Assembly (NCBI GenBank): GCA_021818335.1
Contig: JAKAEJ010000021.1
Coordinates: 1 to 32,345, forward strand
DNA: 32,345 nt
Source: Pseudomonadota bacterium
GTDB lineage: Bacteria; Pseudomonadota; Gammaproteobacteria; Xanthomonadales; Rhodanobacteraceae
Direction: 5' to 3'
Notes under the pieces: generated by a model
What the model saw: only the letters and a program-made list of their open reading frames with translations
What the model was told of the DNA's origin: nothing
Database searches by the model: none
Position numbers and translations under genes: made by a program
Shown: piece by piece, positions 25,125 through 32,345 of the stretch
Layout: each line of letters starts with the position of its first letter
Position numbering within the stretch: position 1 is the first letter of the stretch

Positions 25125-27260
25125 TCAATGTTGCCCGCGGGGTCCGGCAAGCGACGTTGCGCTGGGGGGGAGATAGCGGGCAAACCAAGCTAGCGCGCGA
25201 ACGAGCACGTCGCGCTTGTGTGCCGGGTCGACGAATCCATGTCCCTCATCCGGATACACCACCAATTGAGTCGGGACGCCCATTGCCTTCAGGCCGTGCC
25301 ACATCTCGAAGGACTGGGGTGCTGGGCATTCCGCATCGTACTCGCCCACGAGCAGCAATGTCGGGGTCCTGTCGCGCTTGATGTAGTTGATTGCCGAGCT
25401 GCGTGCGTAGACAGCGGGGTCATCGTAGACCGTAGCCCCGAAGAATGGGGTCATCCATTGGTCTATGGAATTCTCGCCCGTATAGCTTAGCCAATCGGAA
25501 AGTCCCGCCCCGGCTACTGCGGCGCGAAATACGCTTGTCTGGGTCGGTGCGAACATGCTCATGAACCCACCGTAGCTCCAGCCAGTAATGCCAATGCGAT
25601 TTGGGTCGACTGGATAGCTGTGCTCCACGGTCCGGATTCCGGCGAGGATGTCGCGCAGGTCGCCGTAACCAAAGTCTCGGCGATTCGCTTCGGTGTACTT
25701 TTCTCCTTGTCCGAAACTTCCGCGTGGATTCGGGAAAAGAACGAAGTAGCCCATGGCTGACAGGGGTGCGCCGCCGTAATCGACGCCTGGCCAGCGGGGT
25801 TGAACGGCGTAGCTGGGTCCTCCATGGACTGCGACGACCAATGGATATTTCTTGTGCGGATCGTAGTCGGCTGGATACAACAGCCATCCTTGGACGCTGA
25901 AGCCCTGATTATGCCAGTGGACGGAAACGGCTCTGCCCCAAAGGGGCTGGACTCCAGCGTTCACGCGGGTGACCGGTCGCATCGTTCCAATATTCGCAAT
26001 CATGCCGCCACGATTTTGCGTGAATGTCGCGGTCCAAACCTCAGGTGGAACGGCAAAGGTGCTTTGGATGAAGGCCAGCATCGTTCCGTGCCTGGCATAT
26101 GCCAGTGCCGACATTGCTGACCCGTCTTCGAGCGCGGCGTGGACGGTGGCTAGTGGATGCCAGCCTGTGACGCGGATTCCCCGAGCGTCGTTTGTTATCG
26201 TCAAGGAGGCGAGTTGGCTGGATCCACCGGCAAATGCATTGACCAGCAGGCTGTCAGGTCCGCTCCAGGCCAGCCACCCAGGCGTGACGGTGCTGTACGG
26301 CGTGAGATTCGTCGGGGTGCCGCCAGATGCATGAATGAGATAAATATCGCCGCCGGTGACGCCTTGGTCGCTCATCAATCCGCCGATGAACGCGATGGAC
26401 CTGCCGTCTGGCGAGAAGCGTGGCAACGCGAGTTGCATTCCGTGCAGTGGGCCCCGGATGACGTTGGGATTGACCACTGCCCGGGGCGGTGCGTGGGAAC
26501 GAATATCTTGCACGTAGAGTTGTGAGACCCACCAGTTGTCGTCACCGGGTGGCGGAGCAGCGACAAACGCGATGCGCCGTGCGTGTGGCGAGACGTCGAA
26601 TTCGTAAGGGAAAAGCGTGGGCGGCGTCAGTAGCGCCGGCGTACCGCCGTTGGCGGGCACCATCGCAACGCGCTGATGCTCGATGTTGGCCTCGCCTATG
26701 ACTCCCACGCGAGGCTTGGTTGCGGCCAGGGCATCGACGCGATGTGTATCGCCTGGCACGTAAAGAAAAGCGAGCTTGCGCCCATCTGGAGTCCAACGCA
26801 GTGCGTGTACCAATCCCTTGAGGCGAGTAACCTGCCGTGCCTGCACGCCTGCGCGATCGATCTCGAGCACGAATACATTGTCCTGCGGCTGCTTGCGGTC
26901 AACCGAACAATCGGAAAGAAAGGCGAGCCTGCTCCCGTCTGGAGAGAAGGCCGGGTTGTCGAAATCACATCCCTGGTGCAGGCCGGGTACGGTCACCTCC
27001 CGTGCGTTGGTTCCCTGCGCCGTGGCGAAATAAAGGCGCGTGCCGTTTGCCGTTGCGATAACCCACGCCAGCATCCGGCCATCGGGTGATAGCGCGACGG
27101 CATTGAACGCGTGCACCGCAGACAGACGTTGGAGAACTGCATCAACACGTGCAGCATCGGCGGATGGAATGACAGCGGGCGTCAAGTTGCCCGCCCGCAC
27201 CATCATTGGCGCAAATGCCATCGCCAAGTACAACAGGCCATTGCGGAGACTTTGCAACAC
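25125..27260 (-). CDS. Exported S9 family prolyl oligopeptidase/acylaminoacyl peptidase
   Basis: This serine peptidase has 711 residues from a GTG start. A signal peptide (LQSLRNGLLYLAMAFAPMMVRA) is followed by a WD40-like/TolB-type beta-propeller (several FSPDG and TPDG repeats). The C-terminal alpha/beta-hydrolase domain carries the catalytic triad S562 (GWSYGG), D642 (GEYDAECP) and H674 (DEGHGF). It should cleave short peptides in the periplasm. Supporting the GTG at 27260, AAGAGGGG lies about 10 bases upstream and the signal peptide begins right at it. An in-frame ATG at 27305 would add 15 residues (MLRFHLPANKRGSSI) and has no good ribosome site. It is the first gene of a cluster with the ABC exporter. 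Confidence 0.88.
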   Translation of the reverse strand: MLQSLRNGLLYLAMAFAPMMVRAGNLTPAVIPSADAARVDAVLQRLSAVHAFNAVALSPDGRMLAWVIATANGTRLYFATAQGTNAREVTVPGLHQGCDFDNPAFSPDGSRLAFLSDCSVDRKQPQDNVFVLEIDRAGVQARQVTRLKGLVHALRWTPDGRKLAFLYVPGDTHRVDALAATKPRVGVIGEANIEHQRVAMVPANGGTPALLTPPTLFPYEFDVSPHARRIAFVAAPPPGDDNWWVSQLYVQDIRSHAPPRAVVNPNVIRGPLHGMQLALPRFSPDGRSIAFIGGLMSDQGVTGGDIYLIHASGGTPTNLTPYSTVTPGWLAWSGPDSLLVNAFAGGSSQLASLTITNDARGIRVTGWHPLATVHAALEDGSAMSALAYARHGTMLAFIQSTFAVPPEVWTATFTQNRGGMIANIGTMRPVTRVNAGVQPLWGRAVSVHWHNQGFSVQGWLLYPADYDPHKKYPLVVAVHGGPSYAVQPRWPGVDYGGAPLSAMGYFVLFPNPRGSFGQGEKYTEANRRDFGYGDLRDILAGIRTVEHSYPVDPNRIGITGWSYGGFMSMFAPTQTSVFRAAVAGAGLSDWLSYTGENSIDQWMTPFFGATVYDDPAVYARSSAINYIKRDRTPTLLLVGEYDAECPAPQSFEMWHGLKAMGVPTQLVVYPDEGHGFVDPAHKRDVLVRALAWFARYLPPSATSLAGPRGQH

Positions 27261-27396
27261 GATGGATGACCCCCTCTTATTTGCAGGCAAATGAAATCTG
27301 AGCATGGCAGACCCATGGAGGTCGTGCCGCGATCACTGCAAAAGCGAACGCCCTCCATCCCTTGTTTATCAGCAAACGGTTCGGAGCTATGTCCAG

Positions 27397-27435
27397 ATCA
27401 TGTGCCCCACCAAAACGCTTGGTGGGACACATGAT
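27397..27435. repeat. 17-bp inverted repeat between ggt and the S9 peptidase gene
   Basis: ATCATGTGCCCCACCAA (27397-27413) and TTGGTGGGACACATGAT (27419-27435) are inverted copies with one mismatch, separated by AACGC. The left end of the repeat lies about 137 bases before the S9 peptidase GTG; its right end is 10 bases after the ggt stop. As RNA it would be a long, stable hairpin. It may end ggt transcription, though no T-run follows on the minus strand. It may instead be an operator or a dispersed repeat copy. Confidence 0.6.
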
Positions 27436-27444
27436 TCGTTTGCC

Positions 27445-29229
27445 TCAGTAGCCTGCCGCCAAGCCAGCCGGGCGGCGGCGATCGTTGGCCCCTTCGATCA
27501 AGCCGGTCTTCGGATTGACAAGGATCGCCTCGTCCGCGCCCCAAGCTTGCACCTGCTTGAAGCTATAGCCCATCTTCTCGAGCTGCATCTCGGTTGCTGG
27601 CGTGAGATAGCCGGGCTCGACGAAAATCGCATCGGGGTACCACTGCATGTGCATGCGGGGAGCATCGACTGCCTGCTGCATGTTCATGTCGAAATCAACC
27701 ACGTTGAGGATGCTCTCGAGCGTGGTCGAGATGATGGTCGAACCCCCCGGACTGCCGGTGACCATGAATACTTTTCCGTGTTTCAGAACGATCGATGGCA
27801 CCATTGAGGAAAGCGGAATCTTGCCGGGCTCGATCTCGTTGACGTGACCTTGGACGAGGCCGAACGTATTTGGTACCCCGGGCTTGGAGGTGAAATCGTC
27901 CATCGTATTATTAAGGAAGAACCCGGTGCGGCCAGCCATCATTCCGACGCCGAATAGGTAATTGATGCTGTAGGTCACGGAGACGGCGTCACCTTTGGCA
28001 TCGAGAATCGAGAACTGCGTTGTGTGCCTTCCTTCCGCTTGGCCCAAGCTGCCTTTCACGTCGGATGAGGGTGTCGCGCGATCTGGCCGGATGGCTGCAC
28101 GGATGCGCGCGATATTGTCTTCGGACAGCAAGCTTTGGATCGGGTTATGCACGAATGCGGGGTCGCCAAGATACGTATTGCGGTCCGCAAACGCATGCCG
28201 CTCGGCCTCTGCCAGAACGTGGGTGGCCATTACCGAGCCATACCCCCACTTGGCGAGTGGGTAGGAATCCAGTACGCGCAGTATTTCGCAGACGGTGACG
28301 CCAGAGCTTGGTGGCGGGGGCGTGACGATAGTGTAGCCGCGATAAAGGCACTCGATGGGCCTCGCCCAGACTGCCCGATAACTACGGAAATCGTTGAGGC
28401 TCAGGATACCGCCATGCTTGTCGCTAGCGGCGACGACTTCCTTGGCGATAGGGCCGTCATAGAAAGCCTTGGAGCCGTTCTTCTGGATGAGTTCCAGCGT
28501 GTTAGCAAGCTCGGGTTGCTTGAGTAGTTCGCCGACCTTCCATGGCTTGCCGTGATTCAGAAAAATAGCGGCAACGTTCGGGTGGTCGGCGAAGTCCTTT
28601 TCCCTGGTACGCAGAATGTTGATGTCACCCTGCTCAAGAACATATCCGTCACGTGCAAGCTTGATCGCAGGTGCCATGACTTGGGCCCGACTCATGGTGC
28701 CGTATTTTCTTAGCGCCTGATCCAGGCCCATCACTGTGCCCGGCACGCCCACGCCGAGCCAAGTCTTTGTACTGCGGCCGGGAACAACGTTGCCTTGGGT
28801 ATCCTGAAACAGTCTTGGGGTTGCTTCCAAGGGCGCGCGCTCGCGGAAATCGAGAAATACGTTCTTGCCATTGGATAAGTGGATGGTCATGAATCCACCG
28901 CCGCCTATGTTGCCGCAACAGGGATGCACGACCGCGAGTGCGTAGCCGACGGCGACGGCAGCATCGACGGCGTTGCCACCACGCTTGAGAATTTGGAGAC
29001 CGACCTCCGTCGCATAGTGCTGCGCCGACACGACCATGGCGTGTTTGGCCAGTACAGGCTTGGCACTCGTCCATTGTTGGCGAAGCGCTGCCCCGGCTGT
29101 ACTGTCTAGTGCCGCGCTGGAGATTGAAGTCGATTGCGCCGCCGCATGACTTTGGGCGGTGTCGCGGGCATAGGAACCAACAGGCGCCAGCAGTAGAGCC
29201 ATCGCGGCGATGACGGGGAATCGTGCCAT
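27445..29229 (-). CDS. ggt: Gamma-glutamyltranspeptidase
   Basis: GGT is a periplasmic Ntn hydrolase that removes or transfers the gamma-glutamyl group of glutathione and related peptides. The 594-residue precursor has a signal peptide (FPVIAAMALLLAPVGSYA), GRGGNAVDAAVA-type and CCGNIGGGGFM motifs (near 104-113), and FLDFRERAP with the substrate-binding arginine. Autocleavage should occur before T403 in RHTTQFSILD, which gives large and small subunits. GSPGGSTIISTTLESI is the small-subunit substrate loop. The ATG at 29229 is preceded by a strong GAGGAG; the longer frame upstream was rejected. It is 143 bp downstream of hemL on the same strand, with a palindrome and possible promoter between. 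Confidence 0.95.
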   Translation of the reverse strand: MARFPVIAAMALLLAPVGSYARDTAQSHAAAQSTSISSAALDSTAGAALRQQWTSAKPVLAKHAMVVSAQHYATEVGLQILKRGGNAVDAAVAVGYALAVVHPCCGNIGGGGFMTIHLSNGKNVFLDFRERAPLEATPRLFQDTQGNVVPGRSTKTWLGVGVPGTVMGLDQALRKYGTMSRAQVMAPAIKLARDGYVLEQGDINILRTREKDFADHPNVAAIFLNHGKPWKVGELLKQPELANTLELIQKNGSKAFYDGPIAKEVVAASDKHGGILSLNDFRSYRAVWARPIECLYRGYTIVTPPPPSSGVTVCEILRVLDSYPLAKWGYGSVMATHVLAEAERHAFADRNTYLGDPAFVHNPIQSLLSEDNIARIRAAIRPDRATPSSDVKGSLGQAEGRHTTQFSILDAKGDAVSVTYSINYLFGVGMMAGRTGFFLNNTMDDFTSKPGVPNTFGLVQGHVNEIEPGKIPLSSMVPSIVLKHGKVFMVTGSPGGSTIISTTLESILNVVDFDMNMQQAVDAPRMHMQWYPDAIFVEPGYLTPATEMQLEKMGYSFKQVQAWGADEAILVNPKTGLIEGANDRRRPAGLAAGY

Positions 29230-29299
29230 GGAGAACTCCTCAGTTGTGGCACTCCTTGCCGGGATGGATGAGGCGCGCAATAGATACTTGTGCGCACCG

Positions 29300-29322
29300 A
29301 TTATGCCTTCACGAGCTCGTGA
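29300..29322 (-). promoter_or_regulatory. Palindrome and possible -10 element upstream of ggt
   Basis: A perfect 14-bp palindrome, TCACGAGCTCGTGA (29309-29322), lies in the hemL-ggt gap. Reading on the minus strand, a CATAAT hexamer (29300-29305) follows 3 bases later. It would place a transcript start about 60 bases before the ggt ATG. The -35 region is poor, which would fit an activated or repressed promoter. A 14-bp palindrome is expected by chance about twice in a window of this size, so only the position makes it notable. Confidence 0.3.
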
Positions 29323-29372
29323 CCATTTGCTGATGTTGATCGTATGCTGCGGCTGTCATTACCCTAGATGGA

Positions 29373-30665
29373 TCAGTCGGCGGCTTGAGCGATTTCCATA
29401 AACACACTTTGCGCGGCTTCCAGCGTGGTTTCGAGTTCGCTTTCACCATGGGCGCTCGACAGGAATCCTGCTTCGAAGGCGCTGGGCGCAAAGTAGACGC
29501 CGCGGCGCAGCATCCCGTGGAAGAACCGTTGGAACGCCCTCTTGTCGCAAGCGGTTGCCTGTCCATAGTTGCTCACGGGCTCACTGCTGAAAAAGAGCCC
29601 GAACATGCCCGTTACGTGGTTGGTGGTGAACGGGACGCGCGCTGAACGCGCCGCATGCTCGAGTCCTCTGCATAGCGCGGACGTGCGTTCCGCGAGTCCA
29701 GTGTGGAATCCCGGCTCGCCGATCACCTCCATCATGGCTAGACCTGCGGCCATTGCGATTGGGTTGCCGCTCAGCGTGCCCGCCTGATAGATGGGCCCGC
29801 TGGGTGCAACTTGCGCCATCAGCTCGCGCCGGCCTCCGTACGCTCCGACTGGCATGCCTCCGCCGATAATTTTGCCGAGTGTGGTTAGATCAGGCTTGAT
29901 GCCATAAAGCCCTTGTGCGCCGCCCGGCGCGACGCGAAAGCCTGTCATTACCTCGTCGAAGATCAACAGTGCGCCGTAGTTGTCGCACAGTTCGCGCAAC
30001 GTCTCCAGAAAGCCAGAAGCTGGAGGGATGCAGTTCATGTTGCCGGCAACCGGCTCGACGATGATCGCGGCGACTTCTCGGCCTCGTTCTAACATCAATG
30101 TTCGTGCAGCTTCGGCATCGTTGTAGGGCAAGGTGATGGTGAGATCAGCCAATGCTTTCGGAACGCCCGGGGAGTCGGGCACCCCGATTGTCAGCGCGCC
30201 AGAGCCAGCCTTGACGAGAAATGCATCGCCGTGCCCGTGATAGCAGCCCTCGAACTTGACGATTGCGTTGCGCCCGGAGACTCCACGCGCAAGGCGTATC
30301 GCGGACATGGTTGCCTCTGTACCCGAGTTGACCATGCGCAACATCTCGATCGATGGCATCAACCGGGTGATCGATTCTGCCAAAGTCACTTCTGCGGGAC
30401 AGGGCGTCCCGTAGGATAAGCCATGCTCAATCGCGCGAGTCACCGCGTTACGGACCCGTGGATGGTTGTGGCCTGCGATCATCGGCCCCCAAGAGCCCAC
30501 ATAATCGACATACCGGTTGCCTTCGACATCCCATAAGTACGCGCCATCGGCTCGCGCGGTGAAAAATGGTGTGCCGCCGACGGAGCCGAATGCACGCACG
30601 GGAGAGTTGACGCCACCAGGTAACACGCGACAGGCTCTTTCATATAATTGGAGGTTGCTGTTCAT
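29373..30665 (-). CDS. hemL: Glutamate-1-semialdehyde 2,1-aminomutase
   Basis: HemL converts glutamate-1-semialdehyde to 5-aminolevulinate, the C5-pathway entry to heme. It is a PLP enzyme of the class III aminotransferase fold. The 430-residue product (family about 426-430) shows [20 protein letters not shown], the [11 protein letters not shown] loop (112-122), EGCYHGHGD and [10 protein letters not shown]. The Schiff-base lysine is K265 in [13 protein letters not shown], the same number as in E. coli. The start ATG overlaps the thiE stop (ATGA), so the two are translationally coupled. The thiE-hemL order is seen in several gammaproteobacteria. Confidence 0.96.
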   Translation of the reverse strand: MNSNLQLYERACRVLPGGVNSPVRAFGSVGGTPFFTARADGAYLWDVEGNRYVDYVGSWGPMIAGHNHPRVRNAVTRAIEHGLSYGTPCPAEVTLAESITRLMPSIEMLRMVNSGTEATMSAIRLARGVSGRNAIVKFEGCYHGHGDAFLVKAGSGALTIGVPDSPGVPKALADLTITLPYNDAEAARTLMLERGREVAAIIVEPVAGNMNCIPPASGFLETLRELCDNYGALLIFDEVMTGFRVAPGGAQGLYGIKPDLTTLGKIIGGGMPVGAYGGRRELMAQVAPSGPIYQAGTLSGNPIAMAAGLAMMEVIGEPGFHTGLAERTSALCRGLEHAARSARVPFTTNHVTGMFGLFFSSEPVSNYGQATACDKRAFQRFFHGMLRRGVYFAPSAFEAGFLSSAHGESELETTLEAAQSVFMEIAQAAD

Positions 30666-31363
30666 GGATGCTCCGCGGATGGATCAAATAGGGACGCGTA
30701 GGCGCGTGCTGCGCCTTCGATATTGGTCGCCTCGAAGACGCCCGAGATCACCGCCAGAAAGTCTGCGCCCGCGGCAATCAGGGCCGCCCCGTTACATGGC
30801 GTGATACCGCCAATGGCCACTACCGGCAGGCCAAGCGCACGCGCACTTTCGAGAATATCGATTGGGGCCCTCCGCGCTGCTGGCTTGGTCGGCGAGTCGA
30901 AGAACGAGCCGAATGCGAGGTAGTCCACGTCAAGGTTGGCCAATTCGCGTGCCCGCGATAAATCGTTGTAGCAGGACACACCGATGATGGCGCGTTCGCC
31001 TAGGATTGCGCGAGCAAGGCAAGGGTCTGCATCCGCCTGGCCCAAGTGCACGCCATGGGCGTTCGTGACGCGCGCGAGGTCGACATCATCGTTGATGATC
31101 AGCCTCACGGCGTGGCGCTCGCAGACAGCGCGCAAGACCGTCGCTTCCCTGATGCGGCGCAATGCATCGTCAGTCTTGTCTCGATACTGGAGAAGTTTCG
31201 CACCTCCCAGCACCGCGTGTTCCGCGCGCGCGATCAGGTCTGCACGCGGCCCATCGGTGATCGCGTACAGTCCGCACCCGTCGAGTCGCCCGGCATTGGA
31301 CGATTTCTGAGCATCCCGCACTTCTGTCAAAATCAGTCGCCCCAGTTTACCGAATGGATCCAA
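30662..31363 (-). CDS. thiE: Thiamine phosphate synthase
   Basis: ThiE joins the pyrimidine and thiazole phosphates to make thiamine monophosphate. It is a TIM-barrel protein. The 233-residue frame contains GLYAITDG near 31, the LQYRDKT pyrophosphate-binding segment, [10 protein letters not shown] and GVHLGQADA. Further on are [21 protein letters not shown] and [11 protein letters not shown], and [11 protein letters not shown] ends the barrel. The start is uncertain. The TTG at 31363 gives an N-terminus longer than usual, while TTG at 31330, preceded by GGGG, gives a more normal length. Its 5' end almost touches the oppositely oriented rubredoxin start. It overlaps hemL by ATGA and probably heads that operon. 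Confidence 0.92.
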   Translation of the reverse strand: MDPFGKLGRLILTEVRDAQKSSNAGRLDGCGLYAITDGPRADLIARAEHAVLGGAKLLQYRDKTDDALRRIREATVLRAVCERHAVRLIINDDVDLARVTNAHGVHLGQADADPCLARAILGERAIIGVSCYNDLSRARELANLDVDYLAFGSFFDSPTKPAARRAPIDILESARALGLPVVAIGGITPCNGAALIAAGADFLAVISGVFEATNIEGAARAYASLFDPSAEHP

Positions 31364-31369
31364 CGCGTC

Positions 31370-31549
31370 ATGCCCACCGCTTTTCGAAAGTTCATGTGCG
31401 TCGTGTGCGGGTACATCTACGACGAGGCCGAGGGCATTCCCGAGGAGGGCATACCGCCTGGCACGCGCTTCGAGGACATTCCGGACACGTGGACCTGTCC
31501 GGATTGCGGGGCTACCAAGGCCGACTTCGAGCCCATCGAAACAGAGTGA
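31370..31549 (+). CDS. Rubredoxin
   Basis: This small iron-sulfur-free electron carrier has one iron bound by four cysteines. The 59-residue protein has the two knuckles C10-V-V-C13-G-Y and C43-P-D-C46-G, and the typical [25 protein letters not shown] and KADFEPI segments. Rubredoxins pass electrons to alkane hydroxylases or to oxygen- and peroxide-reducing enzymes; no such partner lies nearby. The ATG at 31370 gives the normal MxxxFRKFMC start; an internal ATG at 31394 would cut before the first cysteine. No good Shine-Dalgarno is visible. The gene is divergent from thiE with almost no spacer, and convergent with the DUF192 gene (12 bp apart). Confidence 0.95.
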   Translation: MPTAFRKFMCVVCGYIYDEAEGIPEEGIPPGTRFEDIPDTWTCPDCGATKADFEPIETE

Positions 31550-31561
31550 GGCGTTTGCCGC

Positions 31562-32062
31562 TTACTGCACCTCGCCGTAATCACCCTTGATGCGAAGCTG
31601 ACTGCCCGGGCGCACCCCGATCTGGCGGGCGACACCGGCGGCGATTTCAAGCACGTATTTGGCTGGTTTGTCGCTCGGGTAAATCGCGCATGGGTCGGAT
31701 GTGCAGGGTGTTGCATCCAACTGCATGGATACGAGCTTGCGCTGGGCGTCGAAAAAGAGCATGTCCAGCGCAATCTTGGTGTCCTTCATCCAAAACCACC
31801 GCGGCGCTGCATGGCGAAACACGAACAGCATGGCTCGATGGGAATCCAGACGCGATCGGTTCATCAGACCGTAGGCGCGGCTGTCGTTCGTCGTGGCTGC
31901 CTCCGCCACGAAACGATATCCCTTCAGCGTCACGTCGACCCGCGGCAGCGGTCGGATCGGGGATGGTGGCGCCGCGATGGCCTGTTTTGGCGTACTTGCC
32001 AGCAATATCAGCAGGCTGGCCGCGATCAGAGGGATCACCCGCATGCACACTGATTGTTCCAT
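31562..32062 (-). CDS. Exported DUF192 family protein
   Basis: The 166-residue protein has a signal peptide (VIPLIAASLLILLASTPKQAIA). A DUF192 domain follows (about 45-160), with the family hallmarks FVAEAATTNDSRAYGLMNRS, MLFVFRHAAPRWFWMKDTKIALDMLFFD and AKYVLEIAAG. DUF192 is a small beta-rich domain found in bacteria and archaea whose function is unsettled. The ATG at 32062 has GGAG ten bases upstream; an ATG at 32044 would also leave a good signal peptide. A cysteine pair (PCTSDPC) near residue 119 could form a disulfide. It faces the rubredoxin gene. Confidence 0.88.
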   Translation of the reverse strand: MEQSVCMRVIPLIAASLLILLASTPKQAIAAPPSPIRPLPRVDVTLKGYRFVAEAATTNDSRAYGLMNRSRLDSHRAMLFVFRHAAPRWFWMKDTKIALDMLFFDAQRKLVSMQLDATPCTSDPCAIYPSDKPAKYVLEIAAGVARQIGVRPGSQLRIKGDYGEVQ

Positions 32063-32144
32063 TGGAATTTTTCTCCGCGACCGCCACCGGGTCAGGCAAG
32101 TCTAGCTGCGCGTGGGAGCCGCGGCATCCGTGTGGTCGTTCGCT

Positions 32145-32204
32145 CGACACTTGTTGTCTAGGCGCGAATCCAGCTAATCTTTTCGGCCCAGCTCTCAAGT
32201 GTCG
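32145..32204. repeat. 9-bp inverted repeat upstream of the terminal promoter
   Basis: CGACACTTG (32145-32153) and CAAGTGTCG (32196-32204) are perfect inverted copies 42 bases apart, with no gene over them. They could be paired binding sites for a regulator acting on the promoter at 32260 or on the DUF192 gene to the left. This is inference from position; the arms are short. Confidence 0.3.
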
Positions 32205-32259
32205 CGTTCCGGCCGGACTGTGCCGTGGCCGAACCGAGCGGATGGGATGTTGGGAGGTG

Positions 32260-32287
32260 TTGACGTACTGGAAATCGGCGGTAAGAT
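32260..32287 (+). promoter_or_regulatory. Sigma70 promoter, possibly of an rRNA operon
   Basis: TTGACG (32260-32265) and TAAGAT (32282-32287) are separated by 16 bases, a strong sigma70 match. A GC-rich discriminator (ATCGGGCTCCCC) follows, as in stringently controlled stable-RNA promoters. The remaining bases to the window end are non-coding and GC-rich, and the end GATCGTT resembles the leader just before the boxA-like CTTTAA sequence of 16S rRNA operons. No protein start follows within the window. That an rRNA operon begins outside the right edge is inference. Confidence 0.55.
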
Positions 32288-32345
32288 ATCGGGCTCCCCT
32301 GGCGAGAGGCTGGGGCTGCGGCGAGAGCTGCGGGGACGGATCGTT

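Noticed and set aside
29373-30665. hemL considered as a second acetylornithine-type aminotransferase
   Set aside because: The N-terminal [11 protein letters not shown], the GCYHGHGD segment and the numbering of K265 identify glutamate-semialdehyde aminomutase rather than an ArgD homolog.
1-32345. CRISPR arrays, tRNA genes, insertion sequences, prophage
   Set aside because: I saw no regularly spaced repeats, cloverleaf-like sequences, transposase-like frames or phage genes in the gaps; all large gaps were read and described.

Overview
The window is an ordinary-looking chromosomal stretch of a moderately high-GC Gram-negative bacterium. Gene content points to a gammaproteobacterium, most likely in or near the Xanthomonadales (Lysobacterales). 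The pointers are glnE, priA, a thiE-hemL pair next to a rubredoxin, a DUF4124-type secreted protein, the glyoxalase I variant and a secreted patatin/Omp85 fusion. The placement is inferred from protein style only. I saw no insertion sequence, prophage, CRISPR array, tRNA or complete rRNA gene.

Left part (1-10.6 kb): the 3' part of glnE (nitrogen control) runs in from the left edge, followed by a family 2 glycosyltransferase. Then come, on the minus strand, priA (replication restart) and an NAD-dependent epimerase. On the plus strand are a MATE efflux pump and the signal peptide peptidase SppA. A pair of DnaA-box-like sites in inverted orientation lies just upstream of priA. A second copy of the same 9-5-9 arrangement lies at about 14.1 kb.

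Middle part (10.9-20.1 kb): on the plus strand are an SDR oxidoreductase, a PlpD-like patatin fused to a POTRA/Omp85 barrel (type Vd secretion), a periplasmic thioredoxin/NHL-propeller protein, a threonine aldolase and a glyoxalase I. On the minus strand are a DUF4124-type secreted protein, an uncharacterised lipoprotein and a DegV-family fatty-acid-binding protein.

Right part (20.1-32.3 kb): a Cys/Met-metabolism PLP enzyme is divergent from argD, which is followed by an SDR. On the minus strand, an exported S9 peptidase and an ABC exporter (ATPase and permease) form a tight three-gene cluster. Upstream of it are gamma-glutamyltranspeptidase and the overlapping thiE-hemL pair. A rubredoxin gene starts only a few bases from thiE on the opposite strand. 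A DUF192 protein follows. The last 90 bases hold a sigma70-type promoter with a GC-rich start region that looks like a stable-RNA promoter, so an rRNA operon may begin just beyond the right edge.

No clearly new multi-gene system stands out. The items most worth a second look are the secreted patatin, the thioredoxin-propeller protein with a hairpin abutting its ribosome binding site, the repeated DnaA-box pairs, the 17-bp inverted repeat at 27.4 kb, the nearly touching thiE/rubredoxin starts and the terminal promoter.
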